A program made the position numbers and the translations under genes. The notes below the pieces were generated by a model. The model saw only the letters and a list, made by a program, of their open reading frames with translations. It ran no database searches and was not told the DNA's origin. DNA of 64,000 nucleotides, taken from the NCBI GenBank assembly GCA_964473865.1, contig CAYYQN010000011.1:50366-114365 (forward strand), in the 5' to 3' direction. Source of the stretch: CAIMUX01 sp964473865 (GTDB taxonomy: Bacteria > Eisenbacteria > RBG-16-71-46 > CAIMUX01). This document shows, in pieces, positions 17,976-26,477 of the stretch (the stretch's first letter is position 1; every line of letters starts with the position of its first letter).

Positions 17976-20498
17976 ATGAACCTCAGGTACGGCCGGACCC
18001 GGGCGGCTTCCGCGGCCCTTCTGGCGCTCCTTTGCGTTGTCGCCGGCGGCCCTGCCCCGGCGGAGAAGCCGCAACTGCTGGCGCGCATCGCGACCGCGGA
18101 TCCGGCCACCCTGGCCTCGCTGCGGGACCGCCTGGCCGCGGTTCGCGTCCTCGAGTCCGCTGTGCTTTACCGCTCCGAAGCGACATTCGATCCAGCCCGG
18201 CCGGCTCAGGGCTTCGCCCTGGCCTGGGGTGATGCCGCTGCCGTCGAGTCGGCGCGGCGAGCGGGTGTCCCGACAGAGGTCCTCGGTCCGCGCCGGCCCG
18301 ACTCCGGATATGCCGTGATCCACCTGCAACCCGAGGCGGTGGCCCCGTCTATCGGGCGGATCCTCTATCGCGACTCCGTCTGTGCGATCCTGGAGTATCC
18401 CCGCGAGGCCGAGGAAACGGTGTGGGCGTCCTTCGAGTCCTTGCCCGTTCTCGACCGCCCGGTCGTGCTGGCCGACCGCCCGGATCGCAAGACCTTCGGC
18501 GAGTTGCCGCCGCTGCCCACGTCCGCCGATCCGTTCTGCCAGGAGTTGGTCTCCGCGGTGAATGCCGATTCGCTTCTTGCCGTGATCCGCTACCTGCAGG
18601 GTCTCGGCTCGCGCCGGAGCCCGGAACCGGAGTGCGTTCTCGCAGCCGACTCGCTCGCGGCGATGCTGCGCCGCCATGGCGTCCCGGACGTCTCGTACTT
18701 CGACTACAACGACTGGTCGGACAACGTCGTCGGAATCCAGCCGGGACGCACTTCACCCGACGAGTGGTACGTCATCAGCGGACACTACGACTCGTACAGC
18801 CGGGGCTCGGCCGCGCCGGGCGCGGATGACAACGGGACCGGCACCGCCGCGGTGATCGAAGCCGCGCGAATCCTCGGCCGGCAGCAGCTCGAGGCGACCA
18901 TTGTCTACATCGCCTTCTCCGGTGAGGAACAAGGGCTGGTGGGGAGCGAGGCCTGGGCGGCCGCCGCGCGCCGGCGAAACCGGGACATCCGGGGGGCGCT
19001 CAATCTGGACATGATCGGTTGGCGCGCCTTCGACGATCCGGCTGACGTTGATCTCATCTCCAACCATCTCTCGCTCGATCTCCGGGACTTCGTGGAGACC
19101 GCGGCTGCCCTGTACCTGCCCGGCTACGGGGTGGTCGGAGGGGCGTTCGGCGGCGGGAACTCCGATCAACAATCGTTCTGGGACCAGGGTTACCCCGCGC
19201 TCACGTTCTTCGAGGACAGCGACACCCGCAATCCGCACTACCACAGCGATCACGATGTCATCGGGTTGTCGGTGAACGATCCGGAGTTCCTGCGGCACAA
19301 CGTTCAGGTCGCCGTGGCGGCGCTGACCGAACTGGCTCGACCGATACGGCTGCGCCTCACCCACCAACCGCCGGCGGATCCATCGTTGTCGGCCGCCGGC
19401 TACCCGATCAGCGCTCGTATCGTCGCCGGAGGGCGACTGGTTTCCGACAGCCTGCGCCTGCGTTTTCGCGTGGATGGAGGCGCGTTCTCGGACCTGCCGC
19501 TCCTGCCGACGGCCGGGCCCGATGTCTACGCGGCCGTGATTCCCGGGCAACCGCCCGGCGCCCTTGTCGAGTACTACCTTCAAGCCCGGGACGACGCGGG
19601 CCGACAGGTGCGTGATCCGGCGCGGGCGCCCGACGCGCTGCACGCCTTCATGGTCGGCCGGGCCGTAGCCTTTCACGACACGTTCTCCCAGGATCGGGGC
19701 TGGACGGTCGGCGCGCCGGAAGACGGTGCGATCTCCGGCGTCTGGACCCGGGCCCGGCCGATCGGCACCGGGCCGCAGACCGGGGATGATGCCGACGGCG
19801 ATTCGCTCTGTTTTCTGACCGGCAACGGCGAGCCGGAGGGCGCGGCCGGGGAGGCGGACCTGGATGGCGGACGCACCACCCTCACCTCGCCCCGGATCGA
19901 TCTGGATCGCGCCGTGACGGCCGACTTGAAGTTCTTCTATTGGTTTGCGGATGAGACGTATCCGGACGACACGTTGCGGGTGCAGGTGTCGAGTGACGAC
20001 GGCGCAACCTGGGTCGCTCTGGCGTCGATCGCCGACTCACAGCGCCGATGGCGGGAGTGGCGGACTCCGCGCCTGGAGGAACTGCTGCCGCTGCGCGCCG
20101 GCATGCGGCTCCGCTTTACGGTGGCCGACGAGGGGCGCGCCTCGCTGCTCGAGGCCGCGATCGATGGAATCCGGGTGCAGGCGGTGACTCTGCCCGCGCC
20201 TCCGCCCCCCGAGATGCCGCCGGTCACCCGCCTTCTGATGCCGAGGCCCGATCCCTTCCGTAGCTCGATGACCATTCGTTACGACCTGGCAACGTCAGCG
20301 GAAGTCGACTTGTCGGTTTTTGATGTGCAGGGCCGGCGGGTCGCCGACATCTGGCGCGGGGCGCACGCGGCGGGCGCCGACTCGATCCCGTGGGACGGTC
20401 TCGACTCGGAGGGACGGCCGTTGCGGTCAGGTGTATACTTCCTGCGGCTTCAGGCCGGGGGCACGGTCAGTTCGCGGCGGATCGTCCGGGTGCGGTGA
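17976..20498 (+). CDS. Secreted M28 zinc aminopeptidase-like protein with FlgD-like tail
   Basis: An 840-residue secreted peptidase. A signal peptide (ASAALLALLCVVAGG) is followed by a pro-region and an M28 domain (about 240-460) with the co-catalytic zinc ligands in order: His270 (SGHYDS), Asp284 (GADDNGTG), Glu317/318 (SGEEQG), Asp345 (NLDMIGW) and His423 (YHSDHD). Thereafter come a Fn3-like region, a concanavalin-like domain (about 560-740) and the FlgD-like sorting tail (MPRPDPFRS, FDVQGRR, WDGLDSEG, GVYFLRL). The start ATG follows GGGAGAA. The gene is divergent from the phosphatase and is followed by a small membrane protein 27 bases on. Confidence 0.92.
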   Translation: MNLRYGRTRAASAALLALLCVVAGGPAPAEKPQLLARIATADPATLASLRDRLAAVRVLESAVLYRSEATFDPARPAQGFALAWGDAAAVESARRAGVPTEVLGPRRPDSGYAVIHLQPEAVAPSIGRILYRDSVCAILEYPREAEETVWASFESLPVLDRPVVLADRPDRKTFGELPPLPTSADPFCQELVSAVNADSLLAVIRYLQGLGSRRSPEPECVLAADSLAAMLRRHGVPDVSYFDYNDWSDNVVGIQPGRTSPDEWYVISGHYDSYSRGSAAPGADDNGTGTAAVIEAARILGRQQLEATIVYIAFSGEEQGLVGSEAWAAAARRRNRDIRGALNLDMIGWRAFDDPADVDLISNHLSLDLRDFVETAAALYLPGYGVVGGAFGGGNSDQQSFWDQGYPALTFFEDSDTRNPHYHSDHDVIGLSVNDPEFLRHNVQVAVAALTELARPIRLRLTHQPPADPSLSAAGYPISARIVAGGRLVSDSLRLRFRVDGGAFSDLPLLPTAGPDVYAAVIPGQPPGALVEYYLQARDDAGRQVRDPARAPDALHAFMVGRAVAFHDTFSQDRGWTVGAPEDGAISGVWTRARPIGTGPQTGDDADGDSLCFLTGNGEPEGAAGEADLDGGRTTLTSPRIDLDRAVTADLKFFYWFADETYPDDTLRVQVSSDDGATWVALASIADSQRRWREWRTPRLEELLPLRAGMRLRFTVADEGRASLLEAAIDGIRVQAVTLPAPPPPEMPPVTRLLMPRPDPFRSSMTIRYDLATSAEVDLSVFDVQGRRVADIWRGAHAAGADSIPWDGLDSEGRPLRSGVYFLRLQAGGTVSSRRIVRVR

Positions 20499-20525
20499 CG
20501 GGCGGCGACGGAGGGCCGGATCCAG

Positions 20526-20786
20526 GTGGAGACAGAGAGCGCGCGGCCGAAGGAGGACAAACGCAGACCGGTCGGATGCCTGGTCGTGCTTCTGTGCATC
20601 CTCTTCGGAATGGTCGCCTACGCGATCTACGAGATCGAGACGCGCCGGTCCGGGGAGGTCGAGCCCTCCGAGCCGGGCGTCAGTCCCGCGGAAACCGCCC
20701 CGGAGGGATCGTACTCCCATACGCCGAGAGACGAACGAGAAGCGGAAAAGGCGCGCCAGCGGGGGACGCTGAGGGACGGGGAGTAG
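20526..20786 (+). CDS. Small single-pass membrane protein
   Basis: An 86-residue protein starting at a GTG, with GGAGGG eleven bases upstream. It has a basic N-terminus, one transmembrane helix (about 17-36) and a hydrophilic acidic tail. It lies 27 bases after the M28 peptidase gene in the same direction and may be co-transcribed. I do not recognise it. The codon pattern fits its neighbours, but being short it could still be a chance frame. Confidence 0.55.
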   Translation: METESARPKEDKRRPVGCLVVLLCILFGMVAYAIYEIETRRSGEVEPSEPGVSPAETAPEGSYSHTPRDEREAEKARQRGTLRDGE

Positions 20787-20834
20787 CGGACTCGATGCTC
20801 CTTCCTGCCGGGTGATCGCGCCGGCCGTCTGCCG

Positions 20835-21194
20835 TCATCTTCGTCGTTCGTGGTAACCCCGATCGTCGAACGGCGAGAGCTTCTCCAGCCACAACTCCTC
20901 GAGGACCCGCAGGTCTGCAACCGGATCGTAACCGGGGTCGTCCTTCCGCTTGAGCTCGTCGAGAATCTCGAAGACGAACGCCTCCGGACCCAGAGCCTGC
21001 CAGTCCTGTTGCAGGGCCCGGTTCGGGTGGGTGCCGAATCGCAGTTGCGCCTGCTGGCGGTTCAGCATGGCCGGGAGGTCGACGCTGGAGCCGATCAGCG
21101 ACTTTCCATTCGTGGTATTGCGCACCCGGTAGATCCCCATGGGGCGGGGCGTGTCCCGGTACTTGCGCGCCAGCGCCTTGCGGTCCGTCTCCAC
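20835..21194 (-). CDS. Small GIY-YIG domain protein
   Basis: A 119-residue protein whose core matches the GIY-YIG nuclease fold: MGIYRVRN for the first strand, then SLIGSS (in place of YIG), an arginine-containing helix and FEILDEL carrying the likely metal-binding glutamate. Small single-domain members of this family are common in FCB and delta-proteobacterial genomes and their role is mostly unknown. The start is a GTG one base after the stop of the hydrogenase maturation protease gene, with GGAGAG inside that gene's last codons, so translation should be coupled. A link to hydrogenase function is only positional. The longer open frame upstream (to 21386) is a shadow of the protease gene. 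Confidence 0.75.
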   Translation of the reverse strand: METDRKALARKYRDTPRPMGIYRVRNTTNGKSLIGSSVDLPAMLNRQQAQLRFGTHPNRALQQDWQALGPEAFVFEILDELKRKDDPGYDPVADLRVLEELWLEKLSPFDDRGYHERRR

Positions 21195-21195
21195 T

Positions 21196-21795
21196 TCAGC
21201 TCTCCAGCTGCCGCCCGATCTCCTCGAAGATCTCCGCGGCGCATTGAGGGTAGGAGGCCTCCAGGGCATCCGACATGCGCTCGTCGAAGGTGAGATTGTC
21301 TTCGATTTCGACCGCGAAGACCACGATCTGTTCATCCGGCGGGAGGGAGAAGCCCATGCGGCGCCCGAGCTCGAGGGCGGTCGCAAAGTTCGCGTCGTGG
21401 ACGTTGGCGAGGTTCATCGTCGTCCGCAGCGCGGCGGCGGTGAAGGTGTGCCAGTCGCCCGGCCGGCCGCCCCGCGTGCGGATCGAGTCGAGGACGACGA
21501 CCCGGTCGTAGCCCACGAGCTGCTCCACCAGCGTCAGCCCCCCGACCGAGCACTCCTCGAGAAACTCCGGTGCGAACGCAGCCGGCCGCGGAGTGGCGCC
21601 ACCGGCGGCAGTTTCGGCCTCTGCCTGCCGTCGCTCCCACCGCCGCCGGAAATCCCGCGCCAGGCGGACCCCGACCGCGTCGTCGCGCAGGACCGGATTG
21701 CCCAGGCCGACGACCAGCACGCGAGGCCGGGGGGGCGGATCCGGGGTCTTACATTCTGGCGGGGATGGCAACCTGACTCCTGAAATCACCTCCAT
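21196..21795 (-). CDS. [NiFe]-hydrogenase maturation endopeptidase (HyaD/HybD family)
   Basis: Removes the C-terminal extension of the hydrogenase large subunit after nickel insertion. The N-terminal motif VLVVGLGNPVLRDDAVGVRLA is diagnostic (GxGNxxxxDDxxG; the first Asp/Glu of this block and a later His/Asp bind nickel). An insert of roughly 25 residues rich in Glu/Ala/Pro follows (RRQAEAETAAGGATPR). The start is uncertain: ATG at 21795 is the first ATG in frame, a TTG at 21828 is possible, and neither has a strong ribosome-binding site. The gene follows the large-subunit gene by 88 bases and ends one base before the GIY-YIG gene. Confidence 0.85.
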   Translation of the reverse strand: MEVISGVRLPSPPECKTPDPPPRPRVLVVGLGNPVLRDDAVGVRLARDFRRRWERRQAEAETAAGGATPRPAAFAPEFLEECSVGGLTLVEQLVGYDRVVVLDSIRTRGGRPGDWHTFTAAALRTTMNLANVHDANFATALELGRRMGFSLPPDEQIVVFAVEIEDNLTFDERMSDALEASYPQCAAEIFEEIGRQLES

Positions 21796-21883
21796 GGCCG
21801 GACTCCGCGGTTGCACGCCCGATTCCAAGGCGCCGGCCCGCGGAGCCGGTCTGGTCGTTGCCGCGTCGGGCTTCTCGGCCCGT

Positions 21884-23350
21884 TCAGCAGTTCTTCTTCA
21901 GCACCCGCCAGAGCGCGCCGCCACGATGGATCCGCGCCTCCAACGGCATCTGGCCGGGCAGCGAGTGGGTGGCGCAGCTATAGCAAGGATCGAACGCCCG
22001 GAACGCCATCTCGACCCGGTTCAGGATCCCCTCGGTCGGCTCGACTCCAGGCTTGATGAACCGTTCGGCGACCTTCTTCGTCACCATCTGGATCGGCGCG
22101 TTGTTGTTCGTCGTGCCGACGATCAGGTTGGCGCTCTCGCAGATTCCCTTCTCGTCGCAGGTATAGTGGTGGGTGAGCGTCCCGCGCATCGCCTCGACGA
22201 TCCCCACGCCCTCCCCGGTGATCTTCTGAGGCACGACCCGGTAGCGGGCGCCGGTGATCTCCGGATCGGCGCAGAAGGCGAGCAGCGACTCGGCGTTTTG
22301 CACCATCTCGACCAGGCGCGCCCAGTGCTGGGCCAGAAGCGCCCGGCAGGGCTTCTGCCCGAGCGTCTTGAACATCTCCTCGAACGCCTCCTGCGCCCGC
22401 GGCGTGGCCATGCGGTCGGCCACGTTCAGCCGGGCCAGCGGGGTCGCGCAGTAGAGGCTGGTATCCTTCCCCTCGACAAACCCCTTCCAGCCGCGCTGCT
22501 TCAGATAGGGGAACTTGAGGTAGCTCCACGGCTCGACGTGCTCGGCCACGAACTGGTGGTACTCCCTCGGCGTATAGCGGCAGATCTCCTGGCCCTCGAA
22601 GTCGACGACGCGCACCGTTCCGCGATAGAAGTTGGGGGCGTTGTTCTCGTCCACCAGACCCATGTTGTGGACATCGAGGGTGTACGGCCCGTTCAGGATC
22701 AGGTCGACATAGCCGGGGTTGCCGAGAATGACGTCGCGGAAGAGCTGCCCGGAGAAGAGGGCGAAGTCGTAAAGCTCGTTCGCCATCGGCTTGATCTTGG
22801 CCAGCTCCTCGGGTTTGAGTCCTTTGGAGACGCCGCCGGGCAGGCACCAGACGAGATGGGTGAAGCGCCCGCCGATGATCTGCTGGATCTCCTGCGCCAT
22901 GGCCCGGGCCCGGATGACCCGACCGCCAATCTCGAGACCGACCTTCGCCACCACGCCGAGGATGTTCCGCTCCGCGGGGTCGGCATCCGGACCGCAGACG
23001 AAGTCGGGCGCGGCCAGGGCGTAGAAGTGGGCGATGTGGCTATGGATGTAGTGCGCCTGGTAGTACATCTCGCGCAGCTTGTGGGCGAGCGGCGGACACT
23101 CGTCGTTGAAGCACCCATCCACGGCCTGGGCGCTGGCCATGTGGTGGCTGGCGGGGCAGACGCCGCAGATGCGCGTCACGATACGCGGCAGCTCCTCGAT
23201 GGGCCGGCCGACGACGAAGCGCTCAAAACCGCGCAGCTCGGGGATCTGGAAGTAGCAGTCCTTCACCCCGCCGTCGTCGTCGAGGAAGATCTCGATCTTG
23301 CCGTGGCCTTCGAGGCGCGTGATCGGGTCGATCTTGATCGTCCGGGCCAT
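21884..23350 (-). CDS. mvhA: [NiFe] hydrogenase large subunit, MvhA-like (group 3)
   Basis: Carries the NiFe active site that splits or makes H2. The two metal-binding motifs are complete: RICGVC with Cys62 and Cys65 near the N-terminus, and DPCYSCATH with Cys456, Cys459 and His462 near the C-terminus. After His462 there is a 26-residue extension, the substrate of the maturation protease encoded downstream. The 488-residue length and the short, methanogen-like C-terminus resemble the non-F420 (Mvh, group 3c) type, in line with the neighbouring mvhG and mvhD. The ATG at 23350 follows GAGGAG and lies one base after the small-subunit stop. Confidence 0.93.
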   Translation of the reverse strand: MARTIKIDPITRLEGHGKIEIFLDDDGGVKDCYFQIPELRGFERFVVGRPIEELPRIVTRICGVCPASHHMASAQAVDGCFNDECPPLAHKLREMYYQAHYIHSHIAHFYALAAPDFVCGPDADPAERNILGVVAKVGLEIGGRVIRARAMAQEIQQIIGGRFTHLVWCLPGGVSKGLKPEELAKIKPMANELYDFALFSGQLFRDVILGNPGYVDLILNGPYTLDVHNMGLVDENNAPNFYRGTVRVVDFEGQEICRYTPREYHQFVAEHVEPWSYLKFPYLKQRGWKGFVEGKDTSLYCATPLARLNVADRMATPRAQEAFEEMFKTLGQKPCRALLAQHWARLVEMVQNAESLLAFCADPEITGARYRVVPQKITGEGVGIVEAMRGTLTHHYTCDEKGICESANLIVGTTNNNAPIQMVTKKVAERFIKPGVEPTEGILNRVEMAFRAFDPCYSCATHSLPGQMPLEARIHRGGALWRVLKKNC

Positions 23351-23351
23351 G

Positions 23352-24320
23352 TCAGAGGCTCCTCTGCAGAAGAGATCCCGGCAGCCCGAACCGGTAGGCA
23401 TACCCCATGATGTCGGGGATGTCGGCCAGGATGCGCTCGATCTCCTCCGGGTCCTTGCTGTCGATGATGGAAGCGATGGCGCTCACTACCTTGGCGCCCT
23501 GGTCGCGCACGTTCGGGAGCGGACCGTAGCAGCCGCGGCAGGGCATGCCGCTGTCGGGACAGCGCACGCCGCAGCCGGAACGGGTGGCCGATCCGGCGCA
23601 GACGATCCCCTGCTCCAACAGGCACTTGTCGAAGTCCTGGATGATCTCCCAGGGGCGGTAGAACTTCCGGACCTTCTTCTCCTGCTTCTCGCGCTTGCAG
23701 TCATCGCACACGGCCCGTTCGGAGGCGCCCACGACCGCGCCGCGCGGCGGGAGATTGCCCGAGACCACCGCCAGCAACACCGCCTTGACCTGGGCGGGGG
23801 CCGGCGGACACCCCGGGATGTAGTAGTCGACCTCCACGATGTCGTCGAGCTTGTAGACGCGCGGGTAGAACTCGGGAATCTCCAGCACCCCCGCTTCCAC
23901 CTGCACCGACGGAAGCGGAACCGCACGATTGCCCGGCTCGATCGAGGGGTTGTCGAGGTAGGCCCGCTCGAAGATCTCCTCCCGGGTCACCTGGTTCGCC
24001 AGGCCGGGGATCCCCCCCAGGTGGGCGCAGGAGCCGAAGGCCGCGAGGAGTTTGGACTTCCGGCGGAGCAGCCGGGCCACGTGTTCGTTCTCGGAGTTGC
24101 GGACCGCTCCGTTGAAAATGGTGAGGTCGAGTTCGCCGTCGGCCATCGCCTCGACATGGTGGTACTTGCCGTCGACCGCGATCGGCCAGAGGCGGATGTC
24201 GGCGGCCGCCGCGACATCGAGAATGAACTCGTTCGTGTCGAGGACCGCCACATCGCACCCGCCGCAGGCGGCGCCCCAGTAGAGCGCCACCTGGAGTTTC
24301 TTCTTGCCGTTCCCTTCCAT
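23352..24320 (-). CDS. mvhG: [NiFe] hydrogenase small subunit, MvhG-like
   Basis: Fe-S electron relay of the hydrogenase. The N-terminal cluster motif is WGAACGGCDVAVLD (Cys19, Cys22), followed by GSCAHLGG and GCPPAP, the proximal-cluster ligands. The C-terminal third is Cys-rich (CDDC, CVRCPDSGMPCRGCYG-like spacing) and supplies ligands for two further [4Fe-4S] clusters. At 322 residues without a Tat signal it is a cytoplasmic (group 3) type small subunit. The ATG at 24320 follows GAGG by five bases; the longer frame to 24716 is a shadow of the mvhD gene. Two bases separate it from mvhD upstream. Confidence 0.92.
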   Translation of the reverse strand: MEGNGKKKLQVALYWGAACGGCDVAVLDTNEFILDVAAAADIRLWPIAVDGKYHHVEAMADGELDLTIFNGAVRNSENEHVARLLRRKSKLLAAFGSCAHLGGIPGLANQVTREEIFERAYLDNPSIEPGNRAVPLPSVQVEAGVLEIPEFYPRVYKLDDIVEVDYYIPGCPPAPAQVKAVLLAVVSGNLPPRGAVVGASERAVCDDCKREKQEKKVRKFYRPWEIIQDFDKCLLEQGIVCAGSATRSGCGVRCPDSGMPCRGCYGPLPNVRDQGAKVVSAIASIIDSKDPEEIERILADIPDIMGYAYRFGLPGSLLQRSL

Positions 24321-24322
24321 CC

Positions 24323-24757
24323 CTACCTCTGTGCCCGATCGGCATCCAGGACGGTGCGCACCCGGCAGGGGCCCAGGGCGCGGATTTGCTCGGTCATGTC
24401 GGTGACGATGTCGGCGAAGCGCTTCCCCTCGCTGGCGCTGACCCACTCCAGACGCACCCGCTCCGGTTCCAGGCCATAGTCGGCCAGGAGCTTCTTGAGC
24501 AACGGGAAGCGCCGCATCGTCTTGTAGTTCCCTTCGACGTAGTGGCAGTCTCCGGGATGACACCCGCAGAGCAGCACTCCGTCCGCCCCTTCGAGCAACG
24601 CCTTCAGGACGAAGGCCGGATCGATCCGCGCCGAGCACATGACCCGGATGATCCGGATGCTGGGGGCGTACTTGATGCGGCTGGTCCCCGCGAGATCTGC
24701 TCCGGTATAGGAGCACCAGTTACACAGAAACCCCACGATCCTCGGCTCGAACCCCAT
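24323..24757 (-). CDS. mvhD: Hydrogenase iron-sulfur subunit, MvhD-like
   Basis: A 144-residue [2Fe-2S] protein that in methanogens passes electrons from the Mvh hydrogenase to HdrA. Conserved cysteines are present: CNWC (12, 15), MCSARID (41) and CGCHPGDC (64, 66, 71). Its ATG overlaps the stop of the upstream HdrA-like gene (TGATG), so the two are translationally coupled; in the QmoB protein of sulfate reducers the same two modules are fused. This supports an HdrA-MvhD contact here. Confidence 0.93.
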   Translation of the reverse strand: MGFEPRIVGFLCNWCSYTGADLAGTSRIKYAPSIRIIRVMCSARIDPAFVLKALLEGADGVLLCGCHPGDCHYVEGNYKTMRRFPLLKKLLADYGLEPERVRLEWVSASEGKRFADIVTDMTEQIRALGPCRVRTVLDADRAQR

Positions 24758-26466
24758 CAGAGCACCCCCTCGATCTGGGCAAAGATCTGCTGGTCGGTGA
24801 AGTGGCGCGCTTGGATGGCGCCCGAGGGGCAGGCCGCCACGCAGGTTCCGCAGGCCTTGCAGGTTGCGCTGTTGACCTTGCTGCGCTTTCGGTCCGCGTC
24901 GTACTCGATCGCCCCATAGGGGCACAGCTCGTTGCACATGCGGCAGCCGGAGCAGTAATCATCGTTGACTTCCGCGAAGACGGCGTCGACCTCGAGCTTG
25001 CCCCGAGCGATACGGGCCAGGATGCGGGCGGCCGCGGCGCGCGCCTGGGCCACGCTGTCGGTGATGTCCTTGGGCGACTGGCAGCAGCCGGCGATGAAGA
25101 TCCCGTCCGTGGTGGTGGCGACGGGATCGAGTTTCGGGTGACTCTCGATGAACCAGCCGTCCTTGTCCTGACTGATGTTGACGAGCCGGGCCACCTCGGA
25201 GGCATCCGGCTGAGCTTCCATCCCCACCATCAGCACGACCAGATCGGCCGGGATGTCGACCTCCTCGCCGCAGAGCTCGTCGTGCACCCGGATCAGCATC
25301 TCGCAGTCGTACTTCGGTCCCGCCTGGCGAATCTCCGGAGTCGTGTTCTTGCCGTACATGAGGAAGACCGTCTTGATCTCCGAGGAGCGACGGTAAAAGT
25401 CCTCGCAGCCCTTTCCGAAGGCATGCATGTCGATGTAGAGGTCGTAGACAAAGGCGTCAGGCAGCGCGGACTTCGTCTCGTGCCCGTACTTGAGCGCGGT
25501 CATGCAGCAGACGCGGGAGCAGTAGGTGTGGAACTCCTGGCTGCGGCTCCCGATGCAGTGGATGATGGCCACGAACTGGGGCGGCTTCCCCTCCTTGGTG
25601 AGGATGCGCCCCCGGCGGAGCATCTCCTCGAACTCGAAAGAGGTGATGACATTGGGGAACCAGCCGTAGCCGTAGGCCTTGACCCGCGCGGCATCGAATG
25701 GCTTGTAGCCGGTACAGACGATCACGCTGCCCACGTCGTTCTCGATTTTCTCGTCGCGGTCGAGCTTGATTCTGGTCCGGAAGTTCCCCACGAAGCCCGA
25801 TACCTCCTCGACCTGGGCGCCGAGGTGCACCGTGATCATCGGGTGACCGACGACCCGCTCGATGCGGGTCCGAAGCAGGTCGCGGGCGGAGTCGAGATAG
25901 GGGGCGGTCAGGTCCACGCGGCCGATGTTGCCGCCCAGCTGCTTCTCGCGTTCCACCAGGATGACCGGCTGATCCGCCTCCGCCAACTCCAGCGCCGCGG
26001 TCAGACCGGTGATCCCGCCCCCGATGACGAGGGTGGTGGGGTTCATGTCGACGAAGCGCTTCTCCAACGGCTCGTGCTTCGCCACGCGGCGGATGGCCGC
26101 CCGGGTCAGGTCCGTGGCCTTGTCGGTGGCGGCGCGTCCATCCTCGTGCACCCAGCTGCACTGCTCGCGGATGTTGGCCATTTCCAGGAAGTAGGGGTTC
26201 AGCCCGGCCGTGCCGAGCGCGCGGCGGAACGTCGGCTCGTGCATGCGCGGACTGCAGGCCGCCACCACTACGCGATCGAGTCCCTGATCCCGGATATCCT
26301 GGGCAATCATCTCCTGGCCCGGGTTGGAGCACATGTACTTGTACGACCGAGCCACGGCCACGCCGGGGAGGTCTTTCAGGGTGCGGACCACCTCTTCGCA
26401 ATCGACTACCTTGGCGATGTTCGTGCCGCAATTGCAGACGTAGACGCCGATGCGACGCTCTTCCAT
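24757..26466 (-). CDS. HdrA/QmoB-like flavoprotein with two [4Fe-4S] clusters
   Basis: A 569-residue heterodisulfide-reductase-A-type flavoprotein. The N-terminus has the CNCGTN motif (Cys11, Cys13); an FAD-binding Rossmann fold follows at about 145 (VIGGGITGLTAALELAE); the Cys-rich HdrA cluster region is HCIGSRSQEFHTYCSRVCC at about 330-350. The C-terminal 75 residues hold two [4Fe-4S] motifs (CSGCRMCNELCP and CKACGTCVAACP). HdrA-type flavins can bifurcate electrons; whether this one does cannot be told from sequence. Together with the following mvhD it equals the two halves of QmoB. The ATG at 26466 follows GGAGG by five bases; the open frame to 27357 is a shadow of the membrane-subunit gene. 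Confidence 0.9.
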   Translation of the reverse strand: MEERRIGVYVCNCGTNIAKVVDCEEVVRTLKDLPGVAVARSYKYMCSNPGQEMIAQDIRDQGLDRVVVAACSPRMHEPTFRRALGTAGLNPYFLEMANIREQCSWVHEDGRAATDKATDLTRAAIRRVAKHEPLEKRFVDMNPTTLVIGGGITGLTAALELAEADQPVILVEREKQLGGNIGRVDLTAPYLDSARDLLRTRIERVVGHPMITVHLGAQVEEVSGFVGNFRTRIKLDRDEKIENDVGSVIVCTGYKPFDAARVKAYGYGWFPNVITSFEFEEMLRRGRILTKEGKPPQFVAIIHCIGSRSQEFHTYCSRVCCMTALKYGHETKSALPDAFVYDLYIDMHAFGKGCEDFYRRSSEIKTVFLMYGKNTTPEIRQAGPKYDCEMLIRVHDELCGEEVDIPADLVVLMVGMEAQPDASEVARLVNISQDKDGWFIESHPKLDPVATTTDGIFIAGCCQSPKDITDSVAQARAAAARILARIARGKLEVDAVFAEVNDDYCSGCRMCNELCPYGAIEYDADRKRSKVNSATCKACGTCVAACPSGAIQARHFTDQQIFAQIEGVL

Positions 26467-26477
26467 CCAAGCCTCCG

